From Taeniopygia guttata (Eukaryota; Chordata; Aves; Passeriformes; Estrildidae), in contig NC_133034.1 in NCBI RefSeq assembly GCF_048771995.1, positions 1,674,001 to 1,738,000 of the forward strand: DNA of 64,000 nucleotides, read 5' to 3'. Below are positions 1 through 12,030 of the stretch, piece by piece. A program made the position numbers and the translations under genes. Below the pieces are notes generated by a model. That model was not told the origin of the DNA. It saw only the letters and a list, made by a program, of their open reading frames with translations, and did no database searches. Positions within the stretch are counted from its first letter, which is position 1; each line of letters begins with the position of its first letter.

Positions 1-301
1 GAGAGCAGGCCCTGTCCCCCTGTGTGTCAGGGAGGTGGCAGCAGCCCCATCCCAGGGTGGCTCAGCCCTCCTGCAGTGCCAGCTGTGCTTCTGCTGGAGC
101 AGGATCCTGCACAAGGGGATGTTGGAATTTTCTCAGCCATGCAGGGACACTCAGTGGCCATGAACAGCAGAGATCTCCTGGAGGGAGGATTGACTGTGGG
201 AGAGATAAAGAAAAAACTGCCCAATGAACAGCAGATAATGCCCCAGCTCTGGCAGATGGCAAATGGAATACACACCCAGCTACACCTTTCAACCTGAGAC
301 A
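1..301 (-). mobile_element. Fossil LTR, end fragment cut by the window edge
   Basis: This stretch is closely similar to the distal part of the LTR at 56649-57489. The two share the block around 'gtgtgtcagggaggtggcag', the 'ccctcctgcagtgccagctg' block and the segment ending in AGACA. It stops at position 301 in the same terminal motif (CCTGAGACA here, CCTAAGACA there). It lacks the internal ~31-bp tandem array of the other copy. It lies within an ITM2C intron. The strand is inferred from the other copy. It is a solo LTR or LTR fragment of an avian endogenous retrovirus with no coding capacity; the rest is outside the window. Confidence 0.75.
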
Positions 302-1192
302 GTTATGCTTTTACCTTGGCCCCAGGGTCTGACAGTTCTTTTACTCCTTTGACTCTTCTTAAGGAAAAGGACCAGAGGTGATTCTTCGCTTCATGACCTA
401 GTCAGCATCTACTCCCAAGTGCCCCCTGTCCTAGGCTGCACTTGTTACACAGCTGTTTGTTGCTACAGTGGTGTCCAAACGTGAAAGATGCCCTGAGCAC
501 CTGGGAATGAGCTTGCAGAGAGACTCTTGCAGAGAGCTTTCTGCCATGACACCTCACTCATCACCCTGGCCTTCATAGTGGCCTCTACCCCAACAGCAGG
601 GCTGTCATGCCCCAGACGTTCCTGGGCCAAGGAAGGTGTGTGGAGAGCTCAGTTCTTCTCTGAATGTGGTGCCCGTGGCCCACATCTAGTCCTCATTCCT
701 GTGGCACTAAGGGCAGGACATCATTGTGGCTCTGCTGAATGGACCAGGGAGGAGAAGGGAATGTTGGAATCTGAGCTGGGCTGGTGGTTTTGGGTTTTGT
801 CTTTTGAAATAAATGTAGAGTGCACATTTCAGTGGAGTTCCTGGAATTTTGGTTAAGCTTTTATTTCTCTCCAGATGGCTTTGTTGTACTCTCAGAGTTA
901 CAGTTTTGGGCATGCTGCTCTAAAATTTGGGTCAGTTTATAACAGGGTTGATCCTACACTGACTTCACACGTTATGGCAACATTCCATTTTTGGTTCTAA
1001 TCTGTTTTGTGTGCACTGTGCTAGTACCAAGGGACAGTTTCTTGCAAGGACAAGGACACATGTTAACTGGCCTCAGCAGCAGATGAATTTTCCATTTGGT
1101 TGTCCGTGGTGCTCTGCGTGAAACAGATGCATTCAGGGAGGAGATCATGGCGGTGTTTGTGCCTTACTTCAGTGGAAACTCTGTCATTTCAG
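302..1192 (+). other. ITM2C: ITM2C intron sequence upstream of the penultimate exon
   Basis: This stretch lies between the LTR fragment and the ITM2C splice acceptor (AG at 1191-1192, preceded by a short pyrimidine run ending CTGTCATTTCAG). I see no exon or tandem repeat here. The short open frames share no recognisable similarity with known proteins. Confidence 0.6.
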
Positions 1193-1343
1193 AAAGGGAC
1201 ATACCTGCCTCAGACGTACATAATCCAGGAGGAGATGATCGCCACGGAGCACGTCAGTGACATGGAGCAGCTGGGCTCCTTCATCTACCGCCTGTGCAGC
1301 GGCAAGGAGACGTACCGGCTGCGGCGGCGCGGCGCCCGCCGGC
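1193..1343 (+). CDS. ITM2C: ITM2C, penultimate coding exon (BRICHOS end)
   Basis: This exon encodes 50 residues plus one base. The translation begins KGTYLPQTYIIQEEM and ends KETYRLRRRGARR, nearly identical to the corresponding part of vertebrate ITM2C (integral membrane protein 2C, BRI3), a type II membrane protein of the secretory pathway that modulates APP processing. The segment is the end of the BRICHOS domain, with the conserved LGSFIYRLC cysteine, followed by the basic linker before the furin site. The exon is bounded by AG at 1191-1192 and GT at 1344-1345 (donor C|GTGAGA). It starts in phase 0 and leaves one base, which joins the last exon to restore an Arg codon. TYIIQEEM and LGSFIY fit ITM2C better than ITM2B or ITM2A. 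Upstream exons lie outside the window. Confidence 0.95.
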
Positions 1344-1350
1344 GTGAGAG

Positions 1351-2846
1351 CCTGCCCTGCTCCTTACAGAGCCCCAAAACCCTGCCCTGCTCCTCACCCA
1401 GCCCCAAAACCCTGCCCTGCTCCTCACCCAGCCCCAAAACCCTGCCCTGCTCCTTACAGAGCCCCAAAACCCTGCCCTGCTCCTTACAGAGCCCCAAACC
1501 CTGCCCTGCTCCTCACCCAGCCCCAAAACCCTGCCCTGCTCCTCACCCAGCCCCAAAACCCTGTCCTGCTCCTCACCCAGCCCCAAACCCTGCCCTGCTC
1601 CTCACCCAGCCCTACAGCCCTGCCCTGCTCCTCACCCAGCCCAAAACCCTGCCCTGCTCCTCACCCAGCCCTACAGCTCTGCCCTGCTCCTCACCCAGCC
1701 CTACAGCCCTGCCCTGCTCCTCACCCAGCCCCAAAACCCTGCCCTGCTGCCCACCCAGCCCCTGCCCTGCTCCTCACCCAGCCCTACAGCCCTGCTCTGC
1801 TCCTCACCCAGCCCCAAAACCCTGCCCTGCTGCCCACCCAGCCCCTGCCCTGCTCCTCACCCAGCCCTACAGCCCTGCCCTGCTCCTCACCCAGCCCTAC
1901 AGCCCTGCTCTGCTCCTCACCCAGCCCCAAAACCCTGCCCTGCTGCCCACCCAGCCCCTGCCCTGCTCCTCACCCAGCCCTACAGCCCTGCCCTGCTCCT
2001 CACCCAGCCCCAAAACCCTGCCCTGCTGCCCACCCAGCCCCTGCCCTGCTCCTCACCCAGCCCTACAGCCCTGCCCTGCTCCTCACCCAGCCCTACAGCC
2101 CTGCCCTGCTCCTCACCCAGCCCCAAAACCCTGCCCTGCTCCTCACCCAGCCCCAAAACCCTGCCCTGCTCCTCACCCAGCCCCAAAACCCTGCCCTGCT
2201 CCCCACCCAGCCCCAAAACCGTACCCTGCCCCTCAACCAGCCCCACAGCCCTGCTCTGCTCCTCACCCAACCCAAAACCCTGCCCTGCTCCCCACCCAGC
2301 CCCAAAACCGTGCCCTGCCCCTCAACCAGCCCCACAGCCCTGCTCTGCTCCTCACCCAACCCAAAACCCTGCCCTGCTCCTCACCCAGCCCCAAAACCCT
2401 GCCCTGCTCCTCACCCTGCCCAAAACCCTGCCCTGCTCCTCACCCTGCCCAAAACCCTGCCCTGCTCCTCACCCAGCCCCACAGCCCTGCCCTGCTCCTC
2501 ACCCAGCCCAAAACCCTGCCCTGCTCCTCACCCAGCCCCAAAACCCTGCCCTGCTCCTCACCCAGCCCTACAGCCCTGCCCTGCTCCCCACCCAGCCCCA
2601 AAACCCTGCCCTGCTCCTCACCCAGCCCCACAGCCCTGCTCTGCTCCTCACCCCACATCACAGTCCTACCCATGCTCCTCATCCCACATCACAGCCCTGC
2701 TCTGCTCCTCACCCAGCAGCACAGTCCTGCCCCATCCCCACCCCACATCAGTCCTGCCCCATCCTCACCCCACATCAGTCCTGCCCCATGCTCCTCATCC
2801 CACATCACAGCCCTGCACCTTGCTCCTCACCCCACAGCCCCGCTGT
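1351..2846. repeat. 30-bp minisatellite in the last ITM2C intron
   Basis: This is a tandem array of a C-rich 30-bp unit (CCTGCCCTGCTCCTCACCCA followed by GCCCCAAAAC), with shorter variants of about 24-29 bp and unit types carrying CTACAG, CTTACAGAG or CCACAG. It holds about 50 copies and becomes irregular after about 2650. It starts 8 bp downstream of the ITM2C exon end and fills more than half of the 2.7-kb intron. Because 30 is divisible by 3 and the unit has no stop, two forward frames and several reverse frames stay open across it. These frames are by-products of the repeat. Every unit contains a pyrimidine run ending in CAG, which resembles a 3' splice site. Confidence 0.95.
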
Positions 2847-4042
2847 AGCTGGTACAGCCATGCTGGCCTCTTCATGGTCAGTGTGGGGTTTCCTTCTGGG
2901 GGTTTGCCTTGAGGTGTTTCCCATCCAGTTAATCTAAACCCAACTGCAGGATGCTGCTGCAAATGGGTGTTGACTGATGTGTTTGTGTCATCCGTCAGCC
3001 TGATACAAATCCTGCAAAAATGATTGCAGGAGCCAGCAATTCATTTACACGTGGGCTCCTGGGGCTGAACTAATAGCAGTGCTGTTGGGAACTGTTTGGA
3101 AAATTTCCCTAATGAAGGCACCCGATTCAGTGGCAGCTATTCAGAGCAGATTAGATCTGCAAATTGCCTTTAATTAATTAAGTTCATAATAGTATGGGAA
3201 GTGTTGTGAAGAGGGAACATTGAACTGTGTAAAAATGATTTCATGGAAATTAGCAGTATGTACCTTATATTGAAATGGTAACATTGCTGCAATATACTCT
3301 TTAATAGCAGTATTTGTATTAATTTGCATTTAAGGTATGCTTAAAGGCTCACCTGGAATGTGGCCCTGCAGTCAGTGGGGTTTGGATCGCTGGGGAGGCT
3401 GCAGGGTGCAGAGGTCCCCACGGCTGTAGCTGATGGTGCTTTCCCAGTGGGAGCTGCACTGACGTGGAGGAGCTGCTGGCACACATTGGTGGTTGTTCCC
3501 TGGAGCCCTGGCAGATCCTGCTTGTCCTGGGGCACCAGGGGTTTGCTGTAAGGGGGGAGGAGCTGCCAGCAGAGCTGCCCAGAGCTGAGGACCTGTGTTT
3601 GGGGGGCATGGGGAAGTGTTACCCAGGGGGAGCATTACCCCAGGCGGGGCTGCAGCAGGATCAGGCACGCAGGGATACAGACAGTTGTTTTAAACACTTC
3701 TTGGCTTCATCCAGGGCTGTGCTCTGCACCAGCCTGTGACTTCTGCTGGTTTCTTGAGGCTTTCTGGTGCTTGAGATAACACTGGGATGCTGCCAGCTGA
3801 AACCAGCTATTGCCAGGTGACTCCTTCAGCCCATAGCAGTTCTTACTGCAGGACTATATCCTAGAGGAGATTGTTAATTCTTCCAAAGTCTAGATAATGC
3901 TGCTTTCCATATGGGCTGTGTTGTCCCCCCATTTCAGTGTTCAGAAGTTGCATCTCATCTGCTTTCCTTCCCCTCCTTGCTTTGGTTCTTGCAGATTATC
4001 ATTTGTTGATTCAGCTCTCTTCTCTCTTTAAATCACTTCTAG
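2847..4042 (+). other. ITM2C: Remaining last intron of ITM2C
   Basis: This is intron sequence between the minisatellite and the last exon. It ends in a pyrimidine-rich acceptor (AATCACTTCTAG, AG at 4041-4042). An AT-rich stretch at about 3130-3340 contains TTAATTAATTAAG and could be conserved non-coding DNA, but I cannot test that. No other exon is recognisable. Confidence 0.7.
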
Positions 4043-4134
4043 GTATCAGTCGACGTGAGGCTGGAAACTGTCATCGCATTCGTCACTTTGAAAACACTTT
4101 TGTGGTCGAAACTGTTATCTGCCAAAAGTCATGA
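4043..4134 (+). CDS. ITM2C: ITM2C, last coding exon (furin site and secreted peptide)
   Basis: Its first two bases complete the Arg codon begun in the previous exon, giving RRRISRR followed by EAGNC...FVVETVICQKS and TGA at 4132-4134. RISRR is a furin-type site. Cleavage after it would free a 25-residue peptide, the same length as the C-terminal peptide of human ITM2C, with the two cysteines of the family (EAGNC and VIC) that form an intramolecular disulfide. RHFENTFVVET is essentially the family signature. The residues after the last cysteine (QKS) differ from the human GVV, and EA at the peptide start resembles ITM2B. The reading frame and splice phase agree exactly with the preceding exon. 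Confidence 0.96.
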
Positions 4135-5842
4135 AGCCACTCTCCAGATGTAACCTTCCTTGGCTTTGCTTGCACACACATGCTCTCAGCCCTCTCTTTA
4201 GACATGGTAATCTGGCTACTTTTTATACTCCCCCCAGCTTGTGCAGCTCTAACCTCTGGGGTCCTTTGTGGCCCTTTCTTCCCTGCTACCTACCCAAGAC
4301 ATTGGCTGGGCTTAAACTTACACAGTGCTCAAAGATATTGGGGGGTGGATGCAGCTTCTTCCACACTCCAGTATGGAAATCTCTTCTGAGAGCAGGTTTG
4401 GTTAGAAGGGTTGGCTGAGAAATAGGAATGCTGGAAATAAGTGCTCTTTTCCTGGCTGAGCAATTTCAGGCTGGGATATTGCTCTGAGGCTGCTGTGGCA
4501 CTGGGACAGAGGGTGTATGCACAAGAGGAGGATTTCCATTTCAGGGCTGATATAATGACCTAAACCAGGTGCACTTAGGAAAGGAATAGTTGTGAGGCTA
4601 CAGACAGGACAGTTTGAGAACTCAACAGAGGGAAGGTGGTGTCAGCAGCAGAGCTTGTAGTTACTGGCAAGTGAAGAAGCAGGTTTTTCAAATCTTTTAA
4701 CAGTGTATATTCTTGTGTAACTCCTCCAGTGAAAGCTGTTTTGATAGTAGTCACTGTAATCCAGCTGTGTATCACATTATCTGCAGGCACCAGTGGAGTA
4801 CAGATACTGATATAAGGCAAGATTCAGCTGATCAATGTACTGCAGAGAAATTGTTTGAACAAAACTGCATTTCTATTGATCATCAGACGGAAGAATTGCA
4901 GAGTAATTAAATATTCTTCCCTCCGTTCCATAAATGTAGTTAAAACTAATTAGGTTCTTGAAATGCAGGCAGTTTTTTGGCTTGAAAGAATGGGGTGAGT
5001 TTCAACTTGGCACATTCTTGTTAATTGGTTTCCAGCAAATCTGGACCTGTTCACCATCTGTTGAAATGAGCTTGTTGTTTTGGAAGAGGAAGGATAAAGT
5101 AAATGCAAGTACAATCATTAACTCAGCAGAACCAAAATGCAAAGTTAATGTATTTTAAATTTCTGAGTGTTAATTTTATGAGTTAATTATGTGAAAACAA
5201 AACAGGATCTCAGGATGGTCATGTAATGCAATAGGAATTAGTATGTCATTAGAGGCTGAGTATTTATTATTTATATAAACATAGCTATAAATATTAATTT
5301 CTGTCAAATAGAGGAGGACACTTCCGTTTCATTCTGCTTTAAGCTTGATGAAAAATGAAGAATTATGTGCACTTCTTGCATATTGGTGTGGAAAGTTTCC
5401 CACTGCCAGATGGGTATTTACTTTTCTAGCATTGTGTTTTCTAGGCAATAACTTGCTGCTAGCCCCAGCCTTTAATTGCCAAGAGGATGACAAGAAGTGG
5501 GTCAGAGAATTGGTTCACTTAATGGAAATAACTGGTAAATTTAAGCCCTGTGTTTCTCTTCCTTTCTAGAAGCCTGAGCCTGCACTCAGGTGAGCATACA
5601 GGCCTCTTCCCTCCCCTCTGGTTGTGCATGATGTAACTGGCCATTGGATATGCTAACTGTGCAGTCCTGCAGCTGTGAGGACAAACCTCAGTTCTCTGGG
5701 GTCAGCTCCTGTGGTCACTGTTCCGTAGGATGAGAATGCAGTTGTAGAAAGAAAACATAAGATGCTTTGTATATTTTGTCTGGTGGGAATCTTACTTCTT
5801 AGGAAAAATCCATGGGATAATAAAGTCTTTTACCTCTGATGT
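4135..5842 (+). other. ITM2C: ITM2C 3' untranslated region (inferred)
   Basis: Sequence from the stop codon to just past the first canonical AATAAA (5819-5824). An ATTAAA at about 4906 could give a shorter 3'UTR. No coding frame here is recognisable. The 3' end is inferred from signals only. Confidence 0.6.
5819..5824 (+). terminator. ITM2C: Poly(A) signal of ITM2C
   Basis: AATAAA followed about 15 bases later by a GT-rich run (GTGTGGAGTGTGTGTTTGTC, 5840-5859). Together these form a complete cleavage and polyadenylation signal. It is the first AATAAA after the ITM2C stop codon, which makes it the likely main 3' end of the transcript. Confidence 0.7.
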
Positions 5843-5859
5843 GTGGAGTGTGTGTTTGT

Positions 5860-8800
5860 CTGGAATGGGAAGCACATGCCCTCCACAAAGCTGATGGGAG
5901 GCAGCAGCTCTGGGTCCAGCCCGGTGGGATGGAGGAGGTGGGCAGTGGGAGGGTGCAGCAGTGGGGAGGCCCTTCCCAGGGAGATGGGAGAGCTGTGGGG
6001 CTGTGGCTGACCCGCTGCAGCCCGTGCCTGCAGGATCTGCAGTGTGGGGAAGTCACCCAGCTCGTGTCTCTGAAGCAGACAGGTACCTCTGCTGCTTGGG
6101 TGGCTTGTGGGCACTGGATCTTTGTGCTTTTCCAGCAGTCTGATTTGTACAAGGAATGTGTCCAACACAACCTAAGCTCGCAGTTGCCTTTGGCTGGCTC
6201 TGCAGGGCTGGCCTTGGGCGGTTTTCCTTTCCTCACTACACGCAGAAATGAGGGTCCCTTAGTGCCCTCCCAGGCTTTCTCCCCGTTTTATCCTTCTGCT
6301 AGGAAAGTGTCTGAATATTTTTCCTTAACTTGACTGTTCCTCTTTCCACAGTTAGTCTCTGGTCAGTCAGGGAGGAAATTCATGTTTCACTCATTACAGT
6401 CATTTTTGCTGCATTTTGCATTTAACTCTTTAGTGTATGGGTGCTCTTTCCATCCTGGGGTTCTGAGGGGAGCTGCATCTTAACAGTAACTATGTTTGCC
6501 AAAGACTCTTCTCCCAGGCTGGCCCAGCTGGCTCTGCCTGTCTGCCTTCTTCTTCCATCAGCTCTGGGCTGAGGAAGCAGCTCTGCACCACTCTGTGGGA
6601 AACCTGAACCTTTCAGACATGCCTCTTGAAGGCTGAAATGCTGATACTAAGAATGTGATAGATGCATTCCAGTAAATCCAGTTAGCAGCGAGTCAGCCAA
6701 CGGAGACTTGTCCACTACAAAGAAAACCAGCTTGTGTTATGAAACTGTGTTTTCCAAATTTCCCTCATGGTTCAGATTTTCATTTTCTGAGGTTGCATTT
6801 GTTGCCCCTTGCTCTTAAGAGAACTTAAAACAAATCAGTTCTACTTCCTAATCTTGCTCACACTCTGGCAGAAGGCTGCTTTATTTGATTGAACAGTGGC
6901 ACGTATAAAAGCTTGGCAATAAAACCTAATGTAGGAAGACTGGCAGAGATGCAGCTGAGACCCTAAAATATGTGTCACTGTGATAATGGCTGGCATCTGA
7001 TATAATTCGCTTTCTAATACTTGCATATTGCAGCATGGCTCAGGCAGTTGTTTAGCTCTGCCAGACAGTGCACAATAAGTCAAAGTTGGTCTAGCTCTAG
7101 GAGCATCTACCTCCAAGCTCTGTTCTTTTGGGGTTTAAAAAAAAAAAAAAAGTGCTGGAAAATTATTAACTTAGCAGTTGAGGGGAGGTACCTCAGTGTC
7201 TCCTATTAAAACATAAATGAATTTATTTCTTACAAGCTCTCTGCAGTTGCATTTACAGTCCAGTCCCATCCCATGATGTGCAGCCCTTTGGGATCTCTGC
7301 AGCCTTGGGACAAGGAGTGTTCAGGCCCTGATGGAGAATGAAGGCCCTGGCTTTCCACCAGCACGATGGGGAGCCCGTTTTTGGGGGGGGTATGGCTGCA
7401 CCCTGCTCGTGTGGCACAGCAGCATCGGGGCAGATGCCAGATGTCCCTGCTGGAATGGACTCCGGCCCAGCAGGGACAGCTCTCTGCTGTGTCATGGTGC
7501 CAAGCTAAGGAAAGCTGTTCTCTCTCCTGTGCATGCTTAGGGATGTGCCTTAGGATGTGCAAGTTGTTCCCAAAGTATTTTGCTGCTCTCGTTCTGCATT
7601 CCACCCCGAATGTTATAAGAACAAGTGTTGTGGATGTTGTCACAGCTTCCCAGAGAGAAAAAGGCATGTTTGGATAGCTCTGTGATCAACAAAAATTGCT
7701 TCCCAGGTCACAGGTAAATGCCTATTTCTTTTGGCAAGTACAATTCCTGATGTCCCAGTGAAATCCTTGAGGTGCTGCAGCTCCATTGCAGGGAATGTTT
7801 TCTGGATTAAATGAACAAAAAGCAGAGTGTGAAGGAACAAAGTCTCTAACATATATGGGTTAAGCTTTAGTGAATATTTCCATTAAAAAAAAAAGTAATA
7901 GTATAAAAAGGGATGGAAGCAGCTAAACCTCCTGATGTTAAGCTGAAGCATTTGTTTTAACATTTTAGTAATTATTTCTTGTTTCAAAACAATTTTTTCC
8001 AAAATGCTGAATTAAAATGGTGAAGTAGCATGTGAATAAGCGAAACATTTTGTATTAAAAGAAACATTTATGTTGACCAAAATGTCTACAAAATAGTGTC
8101 CAACCTTACTTGCCAGCAGGACCCTATGAGACTGAGAAGGGAACTGGAGCTTGAAGCAGCATTTGGACCATCCAACTTGTCATATTTAATTTAGGAGTCT
8201 TTGTCTCTGCAGAGTAAGGACATCTCTTGGAGGATGCCTTTGACTGCTCAGTTGAGGAGTTCCTGCATATCTGAGTCTATTTAGACAACGTGAATACTCT
8301 TGTGTGTCAGGTACTTCTAACGAGTGACATTTTTTAACACACGACTGACTTTAGGACAGGGTGCCACTCCCTGGCTGCTGTGTTCACGACCCCTTGTGTT
8401 CCTCTGCTTCCTCAGGAGCTCAGCTGGCTCTGCCTGGCTGTGCCTGCAGGTAGGGAGGGGACTGCTGAGCAGAAATCGGTGTCCCTGTGTGGCTGCTGCT
8501 TTTGGTGTCTGTTGAATGAGGAAAATCTCTTGATTTAGGTTGGAGTTACCTCCACAGCAGTTTCAGCTGATCACTGTGACTTTCCCCATCATCTCCTTTC
8601 ATGTGTTGCTCCCTTTTCCATGGGGTGCTCCCGGGTGGGTCTCACAGGCTCACCCCAGCTCAGGACAGCTCTGGAGCAGCCCCCGGTGGTGCAGCCCATC
8701 CCAGAGGCTCAGCCTGCCCGGAGCCCTGTCTCTGGCTGTGCCTGAGTCCTGCTGGGGGCAGCAGGAGGATGCTGTGGAGGTGACACAACGTGCCAGGCAG

Positions 8801-11800
8801 CCTTGGCACTGGGTACAGGCTTGGGCACCTCTGGTGTTGGCAGCTCACATCAGAGGAGGGGCTGGAGCAGGAAGAGCACAGGGGCTGCTCATCAATGAGC
8901 TCCTTTTCTCTTACTAAAATCTTTGAAGAAGTGAGTGGGCTGAAGAATCAAGAATCAGCTGTTTCCTCAAGTTTGCTGAGAAAATTTGCTCTGGGAATAT
9001 TATTATTCATGCTGGATATAGAAGGTGTTTGTGCCAGCTCTAATTAACTGTTCTCTCTAGCACAAAGATGTTCTCCACTGAAAGCCAGTGTGTTACTCTA
9101 CTGATTTGGATTAATTAATGTGAAAAGGCCAAGTATGTAATTTCATACTTGAACTTTTAGATCTGTATTTGAATTGAAATCACATTATGCAATGATTGAA
9201 TATTCTCCTGGTCTGACTGGGAAAGAAGTTTCCAAAAAGAAGACAATTTTATGTTGAAGAAAACCTCTGGAATTAAATTTGTTTTCAAGAGGTTTCTCTG
9301 GAATGTCACTCTGTTCTCCCAATTGTTATTCATGGAGTAACTTGTTCTCCCTGAAGTAGCAGGAAAGGCTTTGGATCAGACCCCATCTCATTTCTCCCCC
9401 TTTTCAGATGGTCATTATGTGCTTGCCACTGCTGGAAAGACAGTCAATCCCCTAAATCATTCCCCTTTCTCCAAAAATTGTTGCAAGTAAAACTCAGAGA
9501 AGCATCTGTAAGCTGACTTGCTGTGGTACTGTGGATACCCAGAGCTGCCATCCAAAAATGTCTCAGTGTCAGCAGTGTCATCAGAGCAATACCTTCTGCA
9601 GAGGTTTTGGGAGCTGCAGCCTGTCCCTGACCCTTGGTGCCTTCTCCTGCAGCGTGCCTGGCTCAGGTGGAACTGAGGGAAGCACCAGTGGGCAAGTGGG
9701 CAGTGGCCATGCAATGCACAAAGAAATCTGGCAAACTGGATTTGAGAAATGAAGGATTTACAGCTCAGTGGTTTTGAATGTACAGGAGTTTTTGTGGCAA
9801 TTAAACCAGCAGCACCATGTTAATGGCCTCGGGGGGTGTAGGAAAATACAGGCCAATGCAGCTACCCTTTAGAGAAAGGCTTGGACCTGACACAGCTGTG
9901 GGTTTGGGTTTTAAGGGCTGCCAGTAGTACTGTGAGGCAGTATTTTATGACTTGGCTGAGTTCAGCTTGGTCTCCAAATTAGACTGATCATTTTTAGGTC
10001 AAATATTTGGGAGCAACCTAGTAAACTGCTGCATTGATGTTATACAAGCTAAGAATAAACACTGGAGGTCACTGCATAAACATCCAGGAAAAAAAAAAGC
10101 TGAGGATGGAATGAACCCTGCACAGACACCCCCACCCACAGGCTGGATTTGCACGGCCATCTGCAGCCCCAGCTCCCAGGGAGGGGAGCAGGGGAGGCTG
10201 TGTGGGCTGGCAGCCCCACGTTGTGCAGCTGATTGCTTTTGGCTTTGTAATGACTTCAGCAAGAGCTGGGAGTGAGACAGGGCTGTCAGACAGCTGTGGG
10301 GACAGGGAGCAGGAGGGGGCTGAGTGTGCGGGCTGGATGCTGACTCCAAATTTCTGAGGACTCCCCATCCCTGGCCTTCTCCAGTGCTCCTGGAGAGTCC
10401 CTGGATTATAAGGAGCTTTATACATCTCCCAGGTGGCCCTTTGGCTGAAGGGCTGCAGCAGCAGCAGCCTCTGAGGCTGCTCACTGAGGTATGAGAGCCT
10501 AACACAACATCCTCCTTAAAATCCAGCAGCACACCCAGCTATTGAGCAATGCTGGAAAAATCCCATGGCACCACAGGCAGCACCGTGAATGGGGCAGACA
10601 ATGGGCAGGCAATGAAGGAACAGCAAACAGGTGATTTCCCACCCCACTGCTGGCAGAACTGTTCAAACGTGCTGTGTTTCCCTTTTTGGGCAGGGTTGTT
10701 GTGAAACTGTACCCAGGACAGGGTCTGGGCCAGGGGAAACGTGGCTAGGCCCAGGCAGGGAGCTGCTTGGATGGCCAGGAGGATGGCAGCCCCTCTGGGG
10801 CACATTTGCCTTTGTCAGGCGGGATGGCACTGCTGGGAATGAGCACTGAGCTCCATCCCAAGCCCCAGGCCTTGGCAGTCTCTGTGTTACCTCCCTGGCA
10901 TGCAGCAAACACTGCCCTAACTGGGTGCTTATCAAGCTCTTAGTTGTATTTTGGGGACAGCTGCCTGTTTGAAGGGTCAAAGCTGCCAGTCTTGCCTCAG
11001 CTTGAGCCCAAGACCTGGGAAGGAAATCAGGGCCGATTAAGCATATTCTGTCTGCTGCCCTATTTTGGTCTCGGTTCCCCATTCAGCTGAAGACATCCAG
11101 ATCCCCAGCTCTGCAAGGAGGGCTCCTCTTTTGGCAGCAGCAGCCTGGGGAAAAAGAATTGCCTGATCAAAGTGCTTTGAGAAGCATTTTGCTGTATTTG
11201 GAGAGGAGGTGTTTAGAAATGACACTCATCACCCCTCTCCAAGAAAAATGAATGCTGCAGAAGTACAGACAGTTGCAACGTAGCTTGAGGCCCTCTGAAG
11301 CATGAAGCAGGTTTGCATTAAGCCTTTTGGACCATTTCTTTCTGTGCTTTGTTACAGCTTTTCAAAAGTTTCAATTAAGGTGTCATGGATAGAAATGCTC
11401 GCTCTTTCTCCCTGGCCCAATATTTTAGTGTTAGCCCATGAAATGCGTGAGCCAACAATAAGCAAACTCAAATCAACTTGCCTTTATAACAGCAGCTATC
11501 AAATGGCTGGCTGAAATGTTAAGTGGGAAGAGGAAAGCATGACAATCCTCTAAGAAAGTTTGCAAAGGAAATGTACTTTGCTTTCATTCAGTGCTTTTGA
11601 TGAAGTTGTTTAATTGTACTAAAAGGTAAATATTTGGTATTAATCTCCTTGACAATCTGAGTTCATCGGCTGTAGCTGTTCCTGCAGCGCTGCCTCTGCC
11701 AGAGCACCGTGTTGTGCTCGTCCATACAGGTGGGGCTTGGCATCTCCAGTTGCCTCTTTCCCTAGATTTTTCATTAAGAGCCACTGTCCTTTCCCTCTGA

Positions 11801-12030
11801 CTGCTGGAAGGGCAGCACCGTGCAGAGCTGTTTGCAGGAGCCATAAAACTGATTAAGGCCTTCTAATATTTGTGTGTCTCAGCACGTTCAGCTGTGTGCT
11901 GTGACGTGTGTGGGCAGGGCAATCCTAGCCCCACGCAACCGTGGTGAGCTACCCTGGCACTGCCCACACCCACCTGCCTGGCCAGGAAGAGTGGTTTTAC
12001 CCGTGAGGAGAAGGTTCTGTGTCCGCTTAA
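5860..12030. other. Intergenic, no gene recognised
   Basis: About 6.2 kb between the ITM2C 3' end and the first LTR. It holds only short open frames without recognisable similarity, an A-tract at about 7138-7152 and moderately GC-rich patches near 8.6-8.9 kb and 10.1-10.8 kb. No splice-bounded exon, tandem array or RNA gene was recognised. Confidence 0.5.

Noticed and set aside
1351-2846. CRISPR-like regular repeats
   Set aside because: Units are directly adjacent without unique spacers, and the DNA is vertebrate.
1100-2912. Long open frames of over 550 codons rich in Pro, Cys and Ser
   Set aside because: Only the part at 1193-1343 is a real exon (ITM2C). The rest is the 30-bp intronic minisatellite, open in several frames because its unit is a multiple of three.
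1193-4134. ITM2B or ITM2A as the identity of the + strand gene
   Set aside because: TYIIQEEM, LGSFIY and NTFVVET, the 25-residue peptide and the GPR55 neighbour all favour ITM2C.
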